Part shown: positions 18,365 through 26,965 of the stretch, one piece after another | How positions within the stretch are numbered: the first letter of the stretch is position 1 | Layout of the letters: each line of letters opens with the position of its first letter | NCBI GenBank assembly: GCA_026989455.1 | Contig: JALSJH010000092.1 | Span: 1 to 44,172 of the forward strand | Length of the DNA: 44,172 nucleotides | Direction of reading: 5' to 3' | Origin: Chromatiales bacterium | Lineage (GTDB): Bacteria; Pseudomonadota; Gammaproteobacteria; RBG-16-57-12 | Notes under the pieces: generated by a model | What the model was told of the DNA's origin: nothing | What the model saw: the letters and a program-made list of their open reading frames with translations, nothing else | Database searches by the model: none | Made by a program: the position numbers and the translations under genes

Positions 18365-19342
18365 TTACCCCACCACTGCAAAATAGAGCATGACCATATA
18401 AGCGACAAAGGAGGCCAGCAAAATAGTGCCTTCAATGCGATTAATCTGGCCATCCTTGCCTTTAAATCCATACGCCATCAAAAACAGAACCACGGTTAAT
18501 ATCGTCATGACAACAAAATCGCGGCTCATCACTTCCGGTGCCAACGCCGTCGGCATAATAATTCCCGGCAGCGCCAACACAGCCAAAATATTGAACAAGT
18601 TAGAGCCGATGATATTACCAATGGCCATCTCATGCTCTTTTTTCAGTGCCGCAGCTACCGTCGCTGCCAACTCTGGCAGGCTGGTACCGATAGCGATAAT
18701 TGTCAGGCCAATAATTAAATCACTCACCCCAAAATAGGTTGCAACATTGACCGCCCCCCAAACCAGCAGCTGTGAACTTGCCATCAACAAGACAAGACCC
18801 AACAGCAGCCAAAAAAATGCCTTTCCTGTCGGCATGTCTGTTGGAATTTCACCCTCAAACTCCGCCTCCATAGGCTCTTTTCCTGCGCGCTGCTCTTGCC
18901 TGGCAAGACGTACCATCCACCACAACATCACCACCACACCAGAGAGTAGAATGAAGCCATCAATTCGGCTCAACTGATTGTCGATCATCAACACCGCTGC
19001 CAGCGCGATTACCAAAAAAAGCATCGGAAACTCACGCTTCAACACTTTGGAGTGAACAGTCATCGGCGCAATAATAGCGGTAAATCCCAAGACTAAAGCG
19101 ATATTAGCAATGTTGGATCCCAACGCATTACCCACTCCCAGCTCAGGATTACCACCCCAGGCCGCCATGCCAGATACCAACATTTCGGGGGCAGAGGTTC
19201 CAAACCCCAGAATAGTCATACCGATAATTAGTGGTGAAATACCATAGTTACGCGCCACCGCTGAGGCACCCAGAACAAAACGATCTGCACTCCAGACGAG
19301 CACCACCAAACCCAATAAAATTGCAGCAGAAAATAACAACAT
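18365..19342 (-). CDS. Calcium/sodium antiporter, YrbG family
   Basis: Inner-membrane cation exchanger of the CaCA superfamily, 325 aa, with about ten hydrophobic segments. The two inverted alpha repeats are plain: GFGTSAPEMLVSG with GNALGSNIANIALVLG in the first half, and AIGTSLPELAATV with GNIIGSNLFNILAVLALPG in the second. A charged loop near residues 145-170 separates the halves. In E. coli yrbG is also next to kdsD. It is the first gene of the long minus-strand run that ends at 8121. The transported ion is by family only. Confidence 0.92.
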   Translation of the reverse strand: MLLFSAAILLGLVVLVWSADRFVLGASAVARNYGISPLIIGMTILGFGTSAPEMLVSGMAAWGGNPELGVGNALGSNIANIALVLGFTAIIAPMTVHSKVLKREFPMLFLVIALAAVLMIDNQLSRIDGFILLSGVVVMLWWMVRLARQEQRAGKEPMEAEFEGEIPTDMPTGKAFFWLLLGLVLLMASSQLLVWGAVNVATYFGVSDLIIGLTIIAIGTSLPELAATVAAALKKEHEMAIGNIIGSNLFNILAVLALPGIIMPTALAPEVMSRDFVVMTILTVVLFLMAYGFKGKDGQINRIEGTILLASFVAYMVMLYFAVVG

Positions 19343-19439
19343 AACCGAGAAAAACTCACTCCAGATAATTTAATAGTGCCTGTGTTCAAGTGGCTATACA
19401 CCCAAACAGCCTGAGCCGCGAATCATACCACATGCAGGG

Positions 19440-20309
19440 CTAGGCCAATGCGTAATGAGCCGCCACACCCAAAAACATCACCATGCCAAACCAATGGTTA
19501 TTTTTAAATGCTTTCATACAACCCGCTGCATCACGATAACGAATCAAATATTGCTGGTAGACCATCAGCAGAGCACCGATACCTAAAGCCAGTTGGTAAT
19601 AGCCCCCTAACGACAGTCGCTGCCCTACAAGAAACAGAATTAGTATGACTAAAGCCTGCAGCACACCAATAATGGCTTTATCTGCCGTTCCGAATAGAAT
19701 TGCCGTGGAGCGCACTCCAATTCTTAAATCCTCTTTGCGATCCATCATTGCGTATATAGTGTCGTAAGCGGTTGCCCACACCACCGTTGCCGCCAACAAC
19801 AACCACGCTTCGGGTGGAATAGCATTGGTTTCCGCAGCAAAAGCCATTGGCACGCCCCAGCCAAACGCCAGGCCAAGAAAAATCTGCGGCATGTGGGTGT
19901 AGCGCTTCATAAAAGGGTAGATAGCCGCCAAGACAACAGCGACCAGTGATAGCCAGATGGTCAGTGTGTTAAGCAACAATACACCGAGAAATGCCAGAAA
20001 TGCCAACCCAGCAGCCAACAACAGCGCCTCTTTTTTTGAGACCGCGCCACTGGCCAGTGGGCGATTTTTGGTGCGCTCAACGTGCGGATCAATATTGCGA
20101 TCCGCATAATCATTGATAACACAGCCCGCTGAACGCATCAGAACCACGCCGACAATGAAAACAGCCAAATTTAGCCCACCAGGAACACCCTCTGCCGCAA
20201 CCCACAGCGCCCACATACAGGGCCAAAGCAACAGATAGATGCCTACAGGGCGATCCAACCGCATCAATAAAAAATAGTGCCGCCAACGCTGCTGTAACAT
20301 CCGATTCAT
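19440..20309 (-). CDS. ubiA: 4-hydroxybenzoate octaprenyltransferase UbiA
   Basis: Membrane prenyltransferase of 289 aa that attaches the polyprenyl chain to 4-hydroxybenzoate in ubiquinone synthesis. The first Asp-rich motif is in NDYADRNIDPHVERTKNRPL and the second in YDTIYAMMDRKEDLRIGVRS, both facing the active site, with eight to nine hydrophobic segments around them. The ATG at 20309 overlaps the ubiC stop by one base (TGATG), so translation is coupled; an upstream in-frame TTG at 20312 is less likely. UbiC makes its substrate. Confidence 0.97.
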   Translation of the reverse strand: MNRMLQQRWRHYFLLMRLDRPVGIYLLLWPCMWALWVAAEGVPGGLNLAVFIVGVVLMRSAGCVINDYADRNIDPHVERTKNRPLASGAVSKKEALLLAAGLAFLAFLGVLLLNTLTIWLSLVAVVLAAIYPFMKRYTHMPQIFLGLAFGWGVPMAFAAETNAIPPEAWLLLAATVVWATAYDTIYAMMDRKEDLRIGVRSTAILFGTADKAIIGVLQALVILILFLVGQRLSLGGYYQLALGIGALLMVYQQYLIRYRDAAGCMKAFKNNHWFGMVMFLGVAAHYALA

Positions 20310-20881
20310 CAACTACCTCCACTCACACTCGCACCCTCCAGCAACCCAAAGAGTGAAGGCAGAAAATATTCACTCACCATTAACGGCTTATCGGCCAGAT
20401 AGAACACCGAGCGCCGCCCCCAAACTGGCTCATCACTCAAATCATGTTGCAACAGACTTCCCGACAGCCTGGATACCTGAATTCCCGCACGCCGCATCCC
20501 TTTACTGGAAAAGAGCAGCGCCCCCAGAGGACGGCCACCTAAATGGGCCAAACGACGCGCCGCCCCTTGCAGGGTCGAAAAAGGTATGACTGTCCGCGCA
20601 TAAACCAGTGGTATCGATCCAGCACAGAGGTAGACCTCGCGCACCCGCGCCTGTTCACCCCAGCGAATCGAAAGCGCGCTCGCCTCGTCGAGGTGTGGCC
20701 GGTTGCGCCCCTCCCCCAACAGCTGCACATTGAACTCGCTACCACACAACCGGATCAAACGACGGGTCAGCGAGCCACCATCAAGCAGCCACGACTGCTG
20801 CTGAGGCGTCGCCTGCTGCAAAAAACAGCCCCTCCCATCTCGCCAAGAGACGCGACTATTTACCCCGACTACTGACACCAC
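20309..20881 (-). CDS. ubiC: Chorismate pyruvate-lyase UbiC
   Basis: Makes 4-hydroxybenzoate and pyruvate from chorismate, the entry to ubiquinone. It has 190 aa. Family features are WLLDGGSLTRRLIRL near the N-terminus, REVYLCAGSIPLVYARTVIP with the substrate-binding Arg, and a C-terminal SLFGLLEG segment; the lyase Glu is expected in the YFLPSLF region. The first start in the frame is GTG at 20881, and the exact start is not certain. It is coupled to ubiA, forming a two-gene quinone operon. Confidence 0.9.
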   Translation of the reverse strand: MVSVVGVNSRVSWRDGRGCFLQQATPQQQSWLLDGGSLTRRLIRLCGSEFNVQLLGEGRNRPHLDEASALSIRWGEQARVREVYLCAGSIPLVYARTVIPFSTLQGAARRLAHLGGRPLGALLFSSKGMRRAGIQVSRLSGSLLQHDLSDEPVWGRRSVFYLADKPLMVSEYFLPSLFGLLEGASVSGGS

Positions 20882-20977
20882 TCAACACACCCAATTAGAG
20901 AAAAAACCCATCATACACCTCAAAACCACGCCAACCCAATCATCACATCGGAGCCTAATCCCATAAAAACTTACATC

Positions 20978-21006
20978 TTGACACAACAAAACCCCTATGG
21001 CATAAA
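20978..21006 (+). promoter_or_regulatory. Putative sigma-70 promoter upstream of the MITE and cytochrome gene
   Basis: TTGACA (20978-20983) is followed after 17 bp by CATAAA (21001-21006). The -35 is perfect and the -10 fair (4 of 6). No ORF starts just after it; the next gene is cytochrome c551, 320 bp on, with the MITE-like element in between. It may drive the cytochrome gene or a short RNA. The 444-bp gap from 20882 to 21324 holds only this, the MITE, and a small hairpin just after it. Confidence 0.4.
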
Positions 21007-21047
21007 GTCAGTTGTTCGTAACAATAATTATAAAAGCGAGCGTGCTA

Positions 21048-21206
21048 GGAAGCTCTGATTTAAGTCTGGATAAATTTAGGCTGAGAGGAAATTGTTTTCA
21101 TCTGTTCCGAAATGCGCAGCAATAGTCGCTCTATTGGTGCAATTTTCGGGATAAATGAGGGCAATTTCAGCCAGCATAAAACGTTCATGACTTGACCAGA
21201 GTTTCC
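21048..21206. mobile_element. MITE-like element with terminal inverted repeats, 159 bp
   Basis: The left end reads GGAAGCTCTGATTTAAGTC and the right end, read inward on the other strand, reads GGAAACTCTGGTCAAGTC; these align with few mismatches. There is no coding frame of note inside. TTAA follows the right end (21207-21210); the left flank is GCTA, so no clear target duplication is seen. Both ends recur at 31959-32029, and the left end again near 35316-35332, showing that this is a genomic repeat family. It is probably a non-autonomous derivative of a DDE-type insertion sequence whose family cannot be named safely. Confidence 0.65.
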
Positions 21207-21324
21207 TTAAACAACCCTTTCGGGGGAGGGTTTCCAAGTGGCAAGTCGCCATCTACTTTGGATATAAAACCCAAAATCATACCCTGTAAAAAGGGGATTA
21301 AATTTCCGTTGGAGGAGAATTATA

Positions 21325-21636
21325 ATGAAAGCTATCTGGTTAACCATTCCTGCTGTTGCTGCCCTACTTGTTGCCGGTACTGCTAGCGCCGATCTGGCCC
21401 TAGCCAAAAAGAACGGCTGCATGGCTTGTCACGCCATCGATAAAAAAGTAGTAGGTCCAGCCTGGAATGCTATTGGTGCCAAATACAGCGCTGAAGCAGA
21501 CGGCAGAGCAATCGTACTTGCAAGCATAGTCGATGGCAGCCGCGGCAAATGGGGCAAGGTGCCTATGCCACCTCAAAAACGAGTCTCTGCAGAGAATGCG
21601 GAGAAGTTGACTGACTTTATTCTCACACTGAAGTAA
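21325..21636 (+). CDS. Cytochrome c551-like periplasmic cytochrome
   Basis: Class I cytochrome c of 103 aa. A signal peptide (about 1-22, TASA before the cut) leads to a mature protein of about 81 aa with the haem-binding CMACH close to its N-terminus and the axial Met in KVPMPPQ. The text GPAWNAIGAKYS and GSRGKWGKVPMPP resembles the c551/c8 family that carries electrons to nitrite reductase or terminal oxidases. A strong ribosome site GGAGGAG is 8 bases before the ATG. It stands alone between the MITE and a terminator, so its partner is not shown. Confidence 0.92.
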   Translation: MKAIWLTIPAVAALLVAGTASADLALAKKNGCMACHAIDKKVVGPAWNAIGAKYSAEADGRAIVLASIVDGSRGKWGKVPMPPQKRVSAENAEKLTDFILTLK

Positions 21637-21653
21637 ACCGCTCAGCTGCCAGC

Positions 21654-21682
21654 AAAAAAGGCCGACATTGTCGGCCTTTTTT
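21654..21682 (+). terminator. Rho-independent terminator after cytochrome c551
   Basis: GGCCGAC, loop ATT, GTCGGCC (21660-21676) followed by six T and preceded by a run of A. It works in both directions, serving the cytochrome gene and the convergent DUF2782 gene, which ends at 21695. Confidence 0.9.
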
Positions 21683-21694
21683 ATTGCCTCACAC

Positions 21695-22012
21695 CTACCA
21701 GCGAAGAATCATCCACGATGGAATCATCACATCAGGATCCAGCTCATTACGACGACTCTCCAGCTCCCCATCTCCATCTGCATCTATCAAATAATAGGGG
21801 TGACCCACTTTAGGGGTAATCTTAATCATGTAGAGCGAGCCATTCAGGCGATACTCTTCAACCATACCCCGACCATCCTCGTGAATCGTCACTTTAGGCT
21901 CCAACGCCTGCTCGGCACTCTCAATAGCCTGCTGCTGCGAAGTCACATCCTGCGCCCACAGTGGTGACATGCAAAATAGACACAACGTAATCCCGTAACC
22001 CACCCTCTTCAT
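21695..22012 (-). CDS. DUF2782 domain protein, exported
   Basis: Protein of 105 aa with a signal peptide (CLFCMSPLWA, cut near residue 20). The mature part, EPKVTIHEDGRGMVEEYRLN through YMIKITPKVGHPYYLID to a DGDGELESRRNELDP and VMIPSWMILRW end, fits DUF2782. Members are small periplasmic proteins of gammaproteobacteria found beside polA. The function is unknown. It is divergent from polA. Confidence 0.8.
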   Translation of the reverse strand: MKRVGYGITLCLFCMSPLWAQDVTSQQQAIESAEQALEPKVTIHEDGRGMVEEYRLNGSLYMIKITPKVGHPYYLIDADGDGELESRRNELDPDVMIPSWMILRW

Positions 22013-22109
22013 AACTCTACCCCTATCCCGTTTCTCCTGATTATAAGCACTCCATCGAGAAGGGCGAACAAAAGATAGCCTCCAAGCGGAAAATAATCAT
22101 TAATTCGAG

Positions 22110-22143
22110 CGCTTTGCATGAAAAATATGAATCGTGCAAAGCG
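22110..22143. promoter_or_regulatory. Hairpin upstream of polA
   Basis: CGCTTTGCA and TGCAAAGCG form a perfect 9-bp stem around a 16-base loop, about 70 bp before polA. Its loop and right arm contain ATGAATCGTGCAAA (22127-22140), which recurs at 38100-38113 upstream of cutA. There is no T-run, so it is unlikely to be a terminator. Its role is unknown. Confidence 0.45.
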
Positions 22144-22212
22144 GTCGATTCAGGCATTATATATTGAACTGATGCCACCACGGCAGCCCACAACCAGAGC
22201 GACAACCCACCC

Positions 22213-24930
22213 ATGAAAAAAAACAGCCCGTTTATTCTGGTCGATGGCTCCTCCTACCTGTTTCGTGCCTTTCATGCCATAAGAGGCCTCAGCAATAGCC
22301 AAGGCGTACCCACCAATGCGGTTTACGGGGTCATCAACATGATTCGCAAACTGATCCGAGAGTATCAGCCAGAGTTGATGGCCGTGGTCTTTGATGCCAA
22401 AGGAAAAACCTTCCGCAACGACCTCTACCCGGATTACAAAGCCAATCGCCCACCGATGCCAGAAGATCTGCGCGTTCAGATCGAACCTATTCACACTATT
22501 ATTCGCGCTATGGGAATCCCGTTAATTGTTATCGATGGCGTTGAAGCAGATGATGTCATCGGCACACTCTGTCAACAGGCCAGCCAACAGCAGCAAGAGA
22601 CCTTGGTCTCCACCGGAGACAAGGATATGGCACAACTGGTCAATGAGCATGTCACATTGATCAACACCATGAACGATACCCTGATGACACCGGCGGGTGT
22701 GGTTGAAAAGTTTGGCATTCCACCTGAAAAAATTATCGACTACCTAGCGCTGATGGGTGACAGTGCTGACAATATCCCCGGTGTCCCCAAGTGCGGACCA
22801 AAAACAGCGGTTAAATGGCTTAATCAATTCGGCTCTTTTGATGAGGTGCTAGCACAAGCGGATAAAGTGAAAGGAAAGGTGGGCGAAAACCTACGCGCCA
22901 GCCTGGAGTTTCTCCCACTCTCCTACCAGCTCGCCACCATAAAGCTCGATGTTGCACTCACCTCACCACCCGAACAACTCAAGTTACAGCCCCCGGATTA
23001 TGAGATGTTAATCAAGCTGTTCAAGGAGTTGGAGTTCAAAAGCTGGCTAAGTGAAGCGATCAACAACTCGAATAGTGGCGACAGCCCAGAGAAAGGCACC
23101 ACAGAAGTGGCCGTTAAAGAGGCCCACTATGAAATTATTCTTGAGCAGTCTCAACTTGACCATTGGCTGAAAAAATTAAAAGAGGCTGAACTATTCGCCT
23201 TTGATTGCGAAACCACTAGCCTCGACTACATGGAGGCCTCTGTGGTCGGTGTCTCCTTTGCCGTTGAAGTAAATCATGCCGCTTACCTGCCACTGGCACA
23301 CCGCTATCTGGATGCGCCGCCACAGCTTGATAAGAGAGAGGTACTGGCGCAACTTAAACCACTATTGGAAGAGAGCAAGCATGCCAAGGTTGGGCAAAAC
23401 CTCAAATATGACATGAGCGTACTGGCTAACGAAGGGATCACCCTACGCGGCATTCGCTTTGATACCATGCTGGAGTCATACACGCTTAATAGCACCGCTA
23501 GCCGTCACGACATGGATACACTGGCGCTCAAACACCTGAGCCATAACACTATTCATTTTGAAGAGATTGCTGGCAAAGGAAGAAATCAACTCACTTTCGA
23601 CCAAATCGATATCGACACCGCTGGCCCCTACGCCGCAGAAGATGCCGATATTACACTGCGCCTGCATCAAACGCTGTGGCCACAACTCAGTCAACTTGAT
23701 GGCCCCAAAAAGATATTTGAAACCATTGAAATGCCCCTGGTTAGCGTACTCTCACGTATTGAGCGTAACGGTGTGTTAATCGATGCCAAAATGTTACACA
23801 GACAGAGCCTAGCACTGGCAGAGCGAATCTTGGCTCTTGAAAAAGAGAGCTACCAAGTGGCGGGAGAAGCCTTCAATATGAACTCCCCCAAACAGCTGCA
23901 AACCATCCTGTTTGAGAAGTTAAAACTACCTGTCATCAGCAAAACCCCAAAGGGGCAGCCATCCACCGCAGAGTCTGTTCTTGTGGAGTTGGCAGAGCAA
24001 GGGCACCAACTGCCCCAACTGATCACCGAGCACCGCAGCCTCAGCAAACTTAAATCCACCTATACCGACAAGCTGCCACAACAGATCAATCAACAGAGTG
24101 GTCGCGTACACACCTCCTACCACCAAGCGGTCACCAGTACGGGGCGACTCTCCTCATCCAATCCTAACCTACAAAACATTCCGGTACGCAGTGAACAGGG
24201 GCGGTGCATACGACAAGCGTTTATTGCACCTGTTGGCTTTAAACTGCTGGCCGCCGATTACTCACAAATTGAACTGCGCATTATGGCCCACCTCTCCAAT
24301 GACCAAGGGCTACTCGATGCCTTTGCCCATGATAGAGATGTACACTCAGCAACCGCCGCCGAAGTTTTCGATATCGAACTCAACGATGTCAGCAAAGAGC
24401 AGCGTCGTCGCGCAAAGGCGATTAACTTTGGTTTGATTTATGGCATGTCCGCATTTGGTCTCGCTAAACAACTCGACATCAGCCGCACAGAAGCCCAGCA
24501 GTATGTGGAGCTCTACTTTGAGCGCTACCCCGGCGTGAAGCGTTATATGGATGAGACCAAAGAGCTCGCCCGACAACAAGGTTATGTGGAGACCGTCCTT
24601 GGCCGTCGCCTCTACCTGCCCGAAATTAATGCTCGTAATGGGCAGCGCCGCCAATACGCCGAGCGCACCGCCATTAACGCCCCAATGCAAGGCACCGCAG
24701 CAGACATCATCAAACTGGCAATGATCCAGTGTGACCAGTGGTTACAACAGAACCCCCAGCTAGGACGCATGACCATGCAGGTACACGACGAACTGGTCTT
24801 TGAAGTCAGCGATCAACACCTGGCTGAGTCAAAAGCAAAAATCATTGAATTAATGAGTTCAGTCGTGAAGTTGAAAGTGCCTCTCAAAGTTGAAGCCGGG
24901 GCAGGTGATAATTGGGAGCAAGCTCACTAA
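22213..24930 (+). CDS. polA: DNA polymerase I
   Basis: Repair and Okazaki-fragment polymerase of 905 aa. The N-terminal 5' nuclease domain (1 to about 290) has FRAFHAI, GVEADDVIGTL, STGDKDMAQLV and GDSADNIPGVP. The 3'-5' exonuclease domain shows FDCETTSLD with the expected acidic residues and AAEDADITLRL, so proofreading looks intact. The polymerase domain has motif A DYSQIELRIMAHLS, motif B RRRAKAINFGLIYGMS and motif C VHDELVFEV. The length is near that of E. coli (928). It is followed by convergent engB. Confidence 0.99.
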   Translation: MKKNSPFILVDGSSYLFRAFHAIRGLSNSQGVPTNAVYGVINMIRKLIREYQPELMAVVFDAKGKTFRNDLYPDYKANRPPMPEDLRVQIEPIHTIIRAMGIPLIVIDGVEADDVIGTLCQQASQQQQETLVSTGDKDMAQLVNEHVTLINTMNDTLMTPAGVVEKFGIPPEKIIDYLALMGDSADNIPGVPKCGPKTAVKWLNQFGSFDEVLAQADKVKGKVGENLRASLEFLPLSYQLATIKLDVALTSPPEQLKLQPPDYEMLIKLFKELEFKSWLSEAINNSNSGDSPEKGTTEVAVKEAHYEIILEQSQLDHWLKKLKEAELFAFDCETTSLDYMEASVVGVSFAVEVNHAAYLPLAHRYLDAPPQLDKREVLAQLKPLLEESKHAKVGQNLKYDMSVLANEGITLRGIRFDTMLESYTLNSTASRHDMDTLALKHLSHNTIHFEEIAGKGRNQLTFDQIDIDTAGPYAAEDADITLRLHQTLWPQLSQLDGPKKIFETIEMPLVSVLSRIERNGVLIDAKMLHRQSLALAERILALEKESYQVAGEAFNMNSPKQLQTILFEKLKLPVISKTPKGQPSTAESVLVELAEQGHQLPQLITEHRSLSKLKSTYTDKLPQQINQQSGRVHTSYHQAVTSTGRLSSSNPNLQNIPVRSEQGRCIRQAFIAPVGFKLLAADYSQIELRIMAHLSNDQGLLDAFAHDRDVHSATAAEVFDIELNDVSKEQRRRAKAINFGLIYGMSAFGLAKQLDISRTEAQQYVELYFERYPGVKRYMDETKELARQQGYVETVLGRRLYLPEINARNGQRRQYAERTAINAPMQGTAADIIKLAMIQCDQWLQQNPQLGRMTMQVHDELVFEVSDQHLAESKAKIIELMSSVVKLKVPLKVEAGAGDNWEQAH

Positions 24931-25065
24931 TCACAGCAAAACGGTCAGATTTATAACATAAAACCACATTTTTTAAGAAAACCGTGAACTAAACAGAAAA
25001 CACCCAGTCGTACTACCCGTATGGCAAGTCACCGGGCCCTGGCAATCCTCCATCGGCAGGGTCAT

Positions 25066-25126
25066 ATTAAGCGCCGCCCCCCTTACGGCGCTTAATAACT
25101 TTACCGGCTGCAACTGCAGTCGGTAA
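25066..25126. terminator. Two hairpins between convergent polA and engB
   Basis: The first hairpin, ATTAAGCGCCG/CGGCGCTTAAT (25066-25096), has an 11-bp stem. The second, TTACCG/CGGTAA extended by GCTGCA/TGCAG (25101-25126), lies right at the engB end. Neither has a long T-run, but their place between two gene ends suggests transcription termination or 3' end protection. Confidence 0.55.
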
Positions 25127-25130
25127 TTTC

Positions 25131-25745
25131 TTATTCTGAAGCTTCACCCGCAAAACCTAACCAAACATCTAAACATTGATGAACCTCATCAACCCCTTGG
25201 CGCTTCAACGATGAAAAAAGCTGCACGCTCACCGCGTTATCGTAATGACTAACCGCCTTGCGCACTGCCAGCAGCGCATTACTTGCCGGCCCGCGCTTCA
25301 ACTTGTCACTCTTGGTCAATAAAATATGGACCGGCATCGCAACCACCGCCGCCCAATCTAAAAACTGCTGGTCAAATGTTGTCATTGGATGGCGGACATC
25401 CATCACCAACACCAAGCCGGCTAGACATTCACGGGTTTGAAGATAACGTTCCAGCAATTTTTGCCATTGGATCTTCATTTTTTCCGGCACTTTGGCATAA
25501 CCATAACCGGGAAGATCCACCAAACGGCGCTTCTCATCAATCTCAAAAAAATTAATCAGCTGAGTTCGCCCTGGTGTTTTACTAATGCGAGCCAGCCCCC
25601 TGATATTGGTCAACGTGTTAATAGCGCTCGACTTACCCGCGTTGGAGCGTCCGGCAAATGCCACTTCGCGCCCATCTTCACTCGGCAACTGAGAGAGAGA
25701 AGCCACACTGATAACAAACTGGGCTCGATTATAGGCCGGATTCAT
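25131..25745 (-). CDS. engB: Ribosome biogenesis GTPase EngB (YsxC/YihA)
   Basis: Essential small GTPase of 204 aa for 50S subunit assembly. The G motifs are plain: G1 [13 protein letters not shown]2/G3 with [13 protein letters not shown] and [10 protein letters not shown], and G4 LTKSDKL. The length suits the family (E. coli 210). polA-engB convergence followed by cytochrome genes is also found in Pseudomonas. Confidence 0.97.
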   Translation of the reverse strand: MNPAYNRAQFVISVASLSQLPSEDGREVAFAGRSNAGKSSAINTLTNIRGLARISKTPGRTQLINFFEIDEKRRLVDLPGYGYAKVPEKMKIQWQKLLERYLQTRECLAGLVLVMDVRHPMTTFDQQFLDWAAVVAMPVHILLTKSDKLKRGPASNALLAVRKAVSHYDNAVSVQLFSSLKRQGVDEVHQCLDVWLGFAGEASE

Positions 25746-25897
25746 GGTGTATTTCCTTGGTTAAAAAGAGGTAAATTCTGTAAAACGGTTGACTCGGGAC
25801 AATTAACTACAATAACCTTTCCTGTAACTATTTTCACAATAAAGACTCAGAGAGGCCAAGCCAGCCTCCGTGAATCTGACATATAGGACAAAAAACA

Positions 25898-26212
25898 TTG
25901 CTTAGACATCGAGTGAAAATGCTATTGATCACCTTGCTATTAATAAGCCTGACCCCCGCCGTATACGCGGCTGGTAACCCAGTAGCAGGCAAATTCAAAG
26001 CGATATCATGCCAAATATGTCACGGCAAAGATGGACACAGCACCAACCCGCTCTACCCAAAGCTGGCCGGGCAACACGCCGCCTACATTGAAAAACAGAT
26101 GCATGACTTCAAAACCCAAAAGCGGATCGATCCGGTAATGAACGAGATGGCACCCTCAATGTCAGATCAGGACATTGCCGATATCGCCGCCTATTTTCAA
26201 AGCGTCAAATAG
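25898..26212 (+). CDS. Class I cytochrome c, single haem
   Basis: Exported monohaem cytochrome of 104 aa. The signal peptide ends PAVYA, followed by AGNPVAGKFKAISCQICHGK with haem site CQICH, and the axial Met is probably in PVMNEMAPSMSD. The C-terminal helix DIADIAAYFQSVK is like the halves of cytochrome c4, so it looks like a single c4 domain. The start is TTG at 25898 (AGGA 9 bases upstream), or GTG at 25913 or ATG at 25919; all keep the signal peptide. It is 60 bp before the cytochrome c4 gene and likely co-transcribed. Confidence 0.9.
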   Translation: MLRHRVKMLLITLLLISLTPAVYAAGNPVAGKFKAISCQICHGKDGHSTNPLYPKLAGQHAAYIEKQMHDFKTQKRIDPVMNEMAPSMSDQDIADIAAYFQSVK

Positions 26213-26271
26213 CACCACCACCATAATAATGATATAACTTTATAACCTTAAGTAAGGAAGGATCACAGACC

Positions 26272-26886
26272 ATGACAAAAACCGTACTTGCCGCACTCGT
26301 TTTAGTGTTTGCCACCTGTACCACCGCTCAAGCTGCTGGCGATGCTGGCGCAGGCGAAGAGAAATCAATGGCCTGCCAAGGCTGCCACGGCGCTGATGGA
26401 AACAGCCCTGCGGGCATCTGGCCCTCCCTTGCCGGCCAGGCAGAAAAATATCTGGTCAAACAGATAGAAGATTTCAAATCAGGGGTTCGTAAAAATGAGA
26501 CCATGGAGTCGATGGTTGCCGAATTGAGCAGTGAAGATATTGCCGATATCAGCGCCTACTTCGCCAAGCAAAAAGCCACTGCCAGCGGCATCAATGATGA
26601 CGAAGGCCTAATCACCTTAGGCAAAAAGATCTACAAAGGTGGCAACCACGATAGCCGCCTGATGGCCTGTGCCGGCTGCCACGGCCCGAACGCCGAAGGT
26701 AACGGCCCAGCAAACTTCCCAAGACTGGGTGGTCAGCAGGCTGAATACCTGCTGATGCAGATGGAGGCTTTCTCAAGCGGCGCTCGCACCAATGATATGA
26801 ACGGAATGATGAAAAACATTGCCACACGCATGTCACAAAAAGAGATGGAGGCTGTTTCAGCCTATCTAGCAACACTAAGCCAGTAA
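26272..26886 (+). CDS. Dihaem cytochrome c4
   Basis: Periplasmic dihaem cytochrome of 204 aa that gives electrons to cbb3-type oxidases in related bacteria. It has a signal peptide ending AQAAG, then two homologous halves with haem sites CQGCH and CAGCH. Each half is followed by a LAGQ or LGGQ segment, an axial-Met stretch (METMESMVAEL; MNGMMKNIATRMS) and a helix ending DISAYFAK or AVSAYLATL. The polA-engB-cyt-cc4-dsbA order matches Pseudomonas. Confidence 0.95.
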   Translation: MTKTVLAALVLVFATCTTAQAAGDAGAGEEKSMACQGCHGADGNSPAGIWPSLAGQAEKYLVKQIEDFKSGVRKNETMESMVAELSSEDIADISAYFAKQKATASGINDDEGLITLGKKIYKGGNHDSRLMACAGCHGPNAEGNGPANFPRLGGQQAEYLLMQMEAFSSGARTNDMNGMMKNIATRMSQKEMEAVSAYLATLSQ

Positions 26887-26910
26887 GTACCGGCTACATC
26901 AGCTGTAAAA

Positions 26911-26936
26911 AAAGGGCGGTTAAACCGCCCTTTTTT
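26911..26936. terminator. Bidirectional terminator after cytochrome c4
   Basis: GGGCGGT, loop TA, AACCGCCC (about 26914-26930) with a run of A before and of T after. It lies between the convergent cytochrome c4 gene and the cNMP-binding gene and suits both. Confidence 0.92.
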
Positions 26937-26965
26937 GTTTTAATATAGACCCTGAAATATCTGAG

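Noticed and set aside
21192-21386. A 64-codon plus-strand ORF before the cytochrome gene
   Set aside because: It begins in the right end of the MITE-like element and overlaps the cytochrome signal peptide in another frame; no family match.
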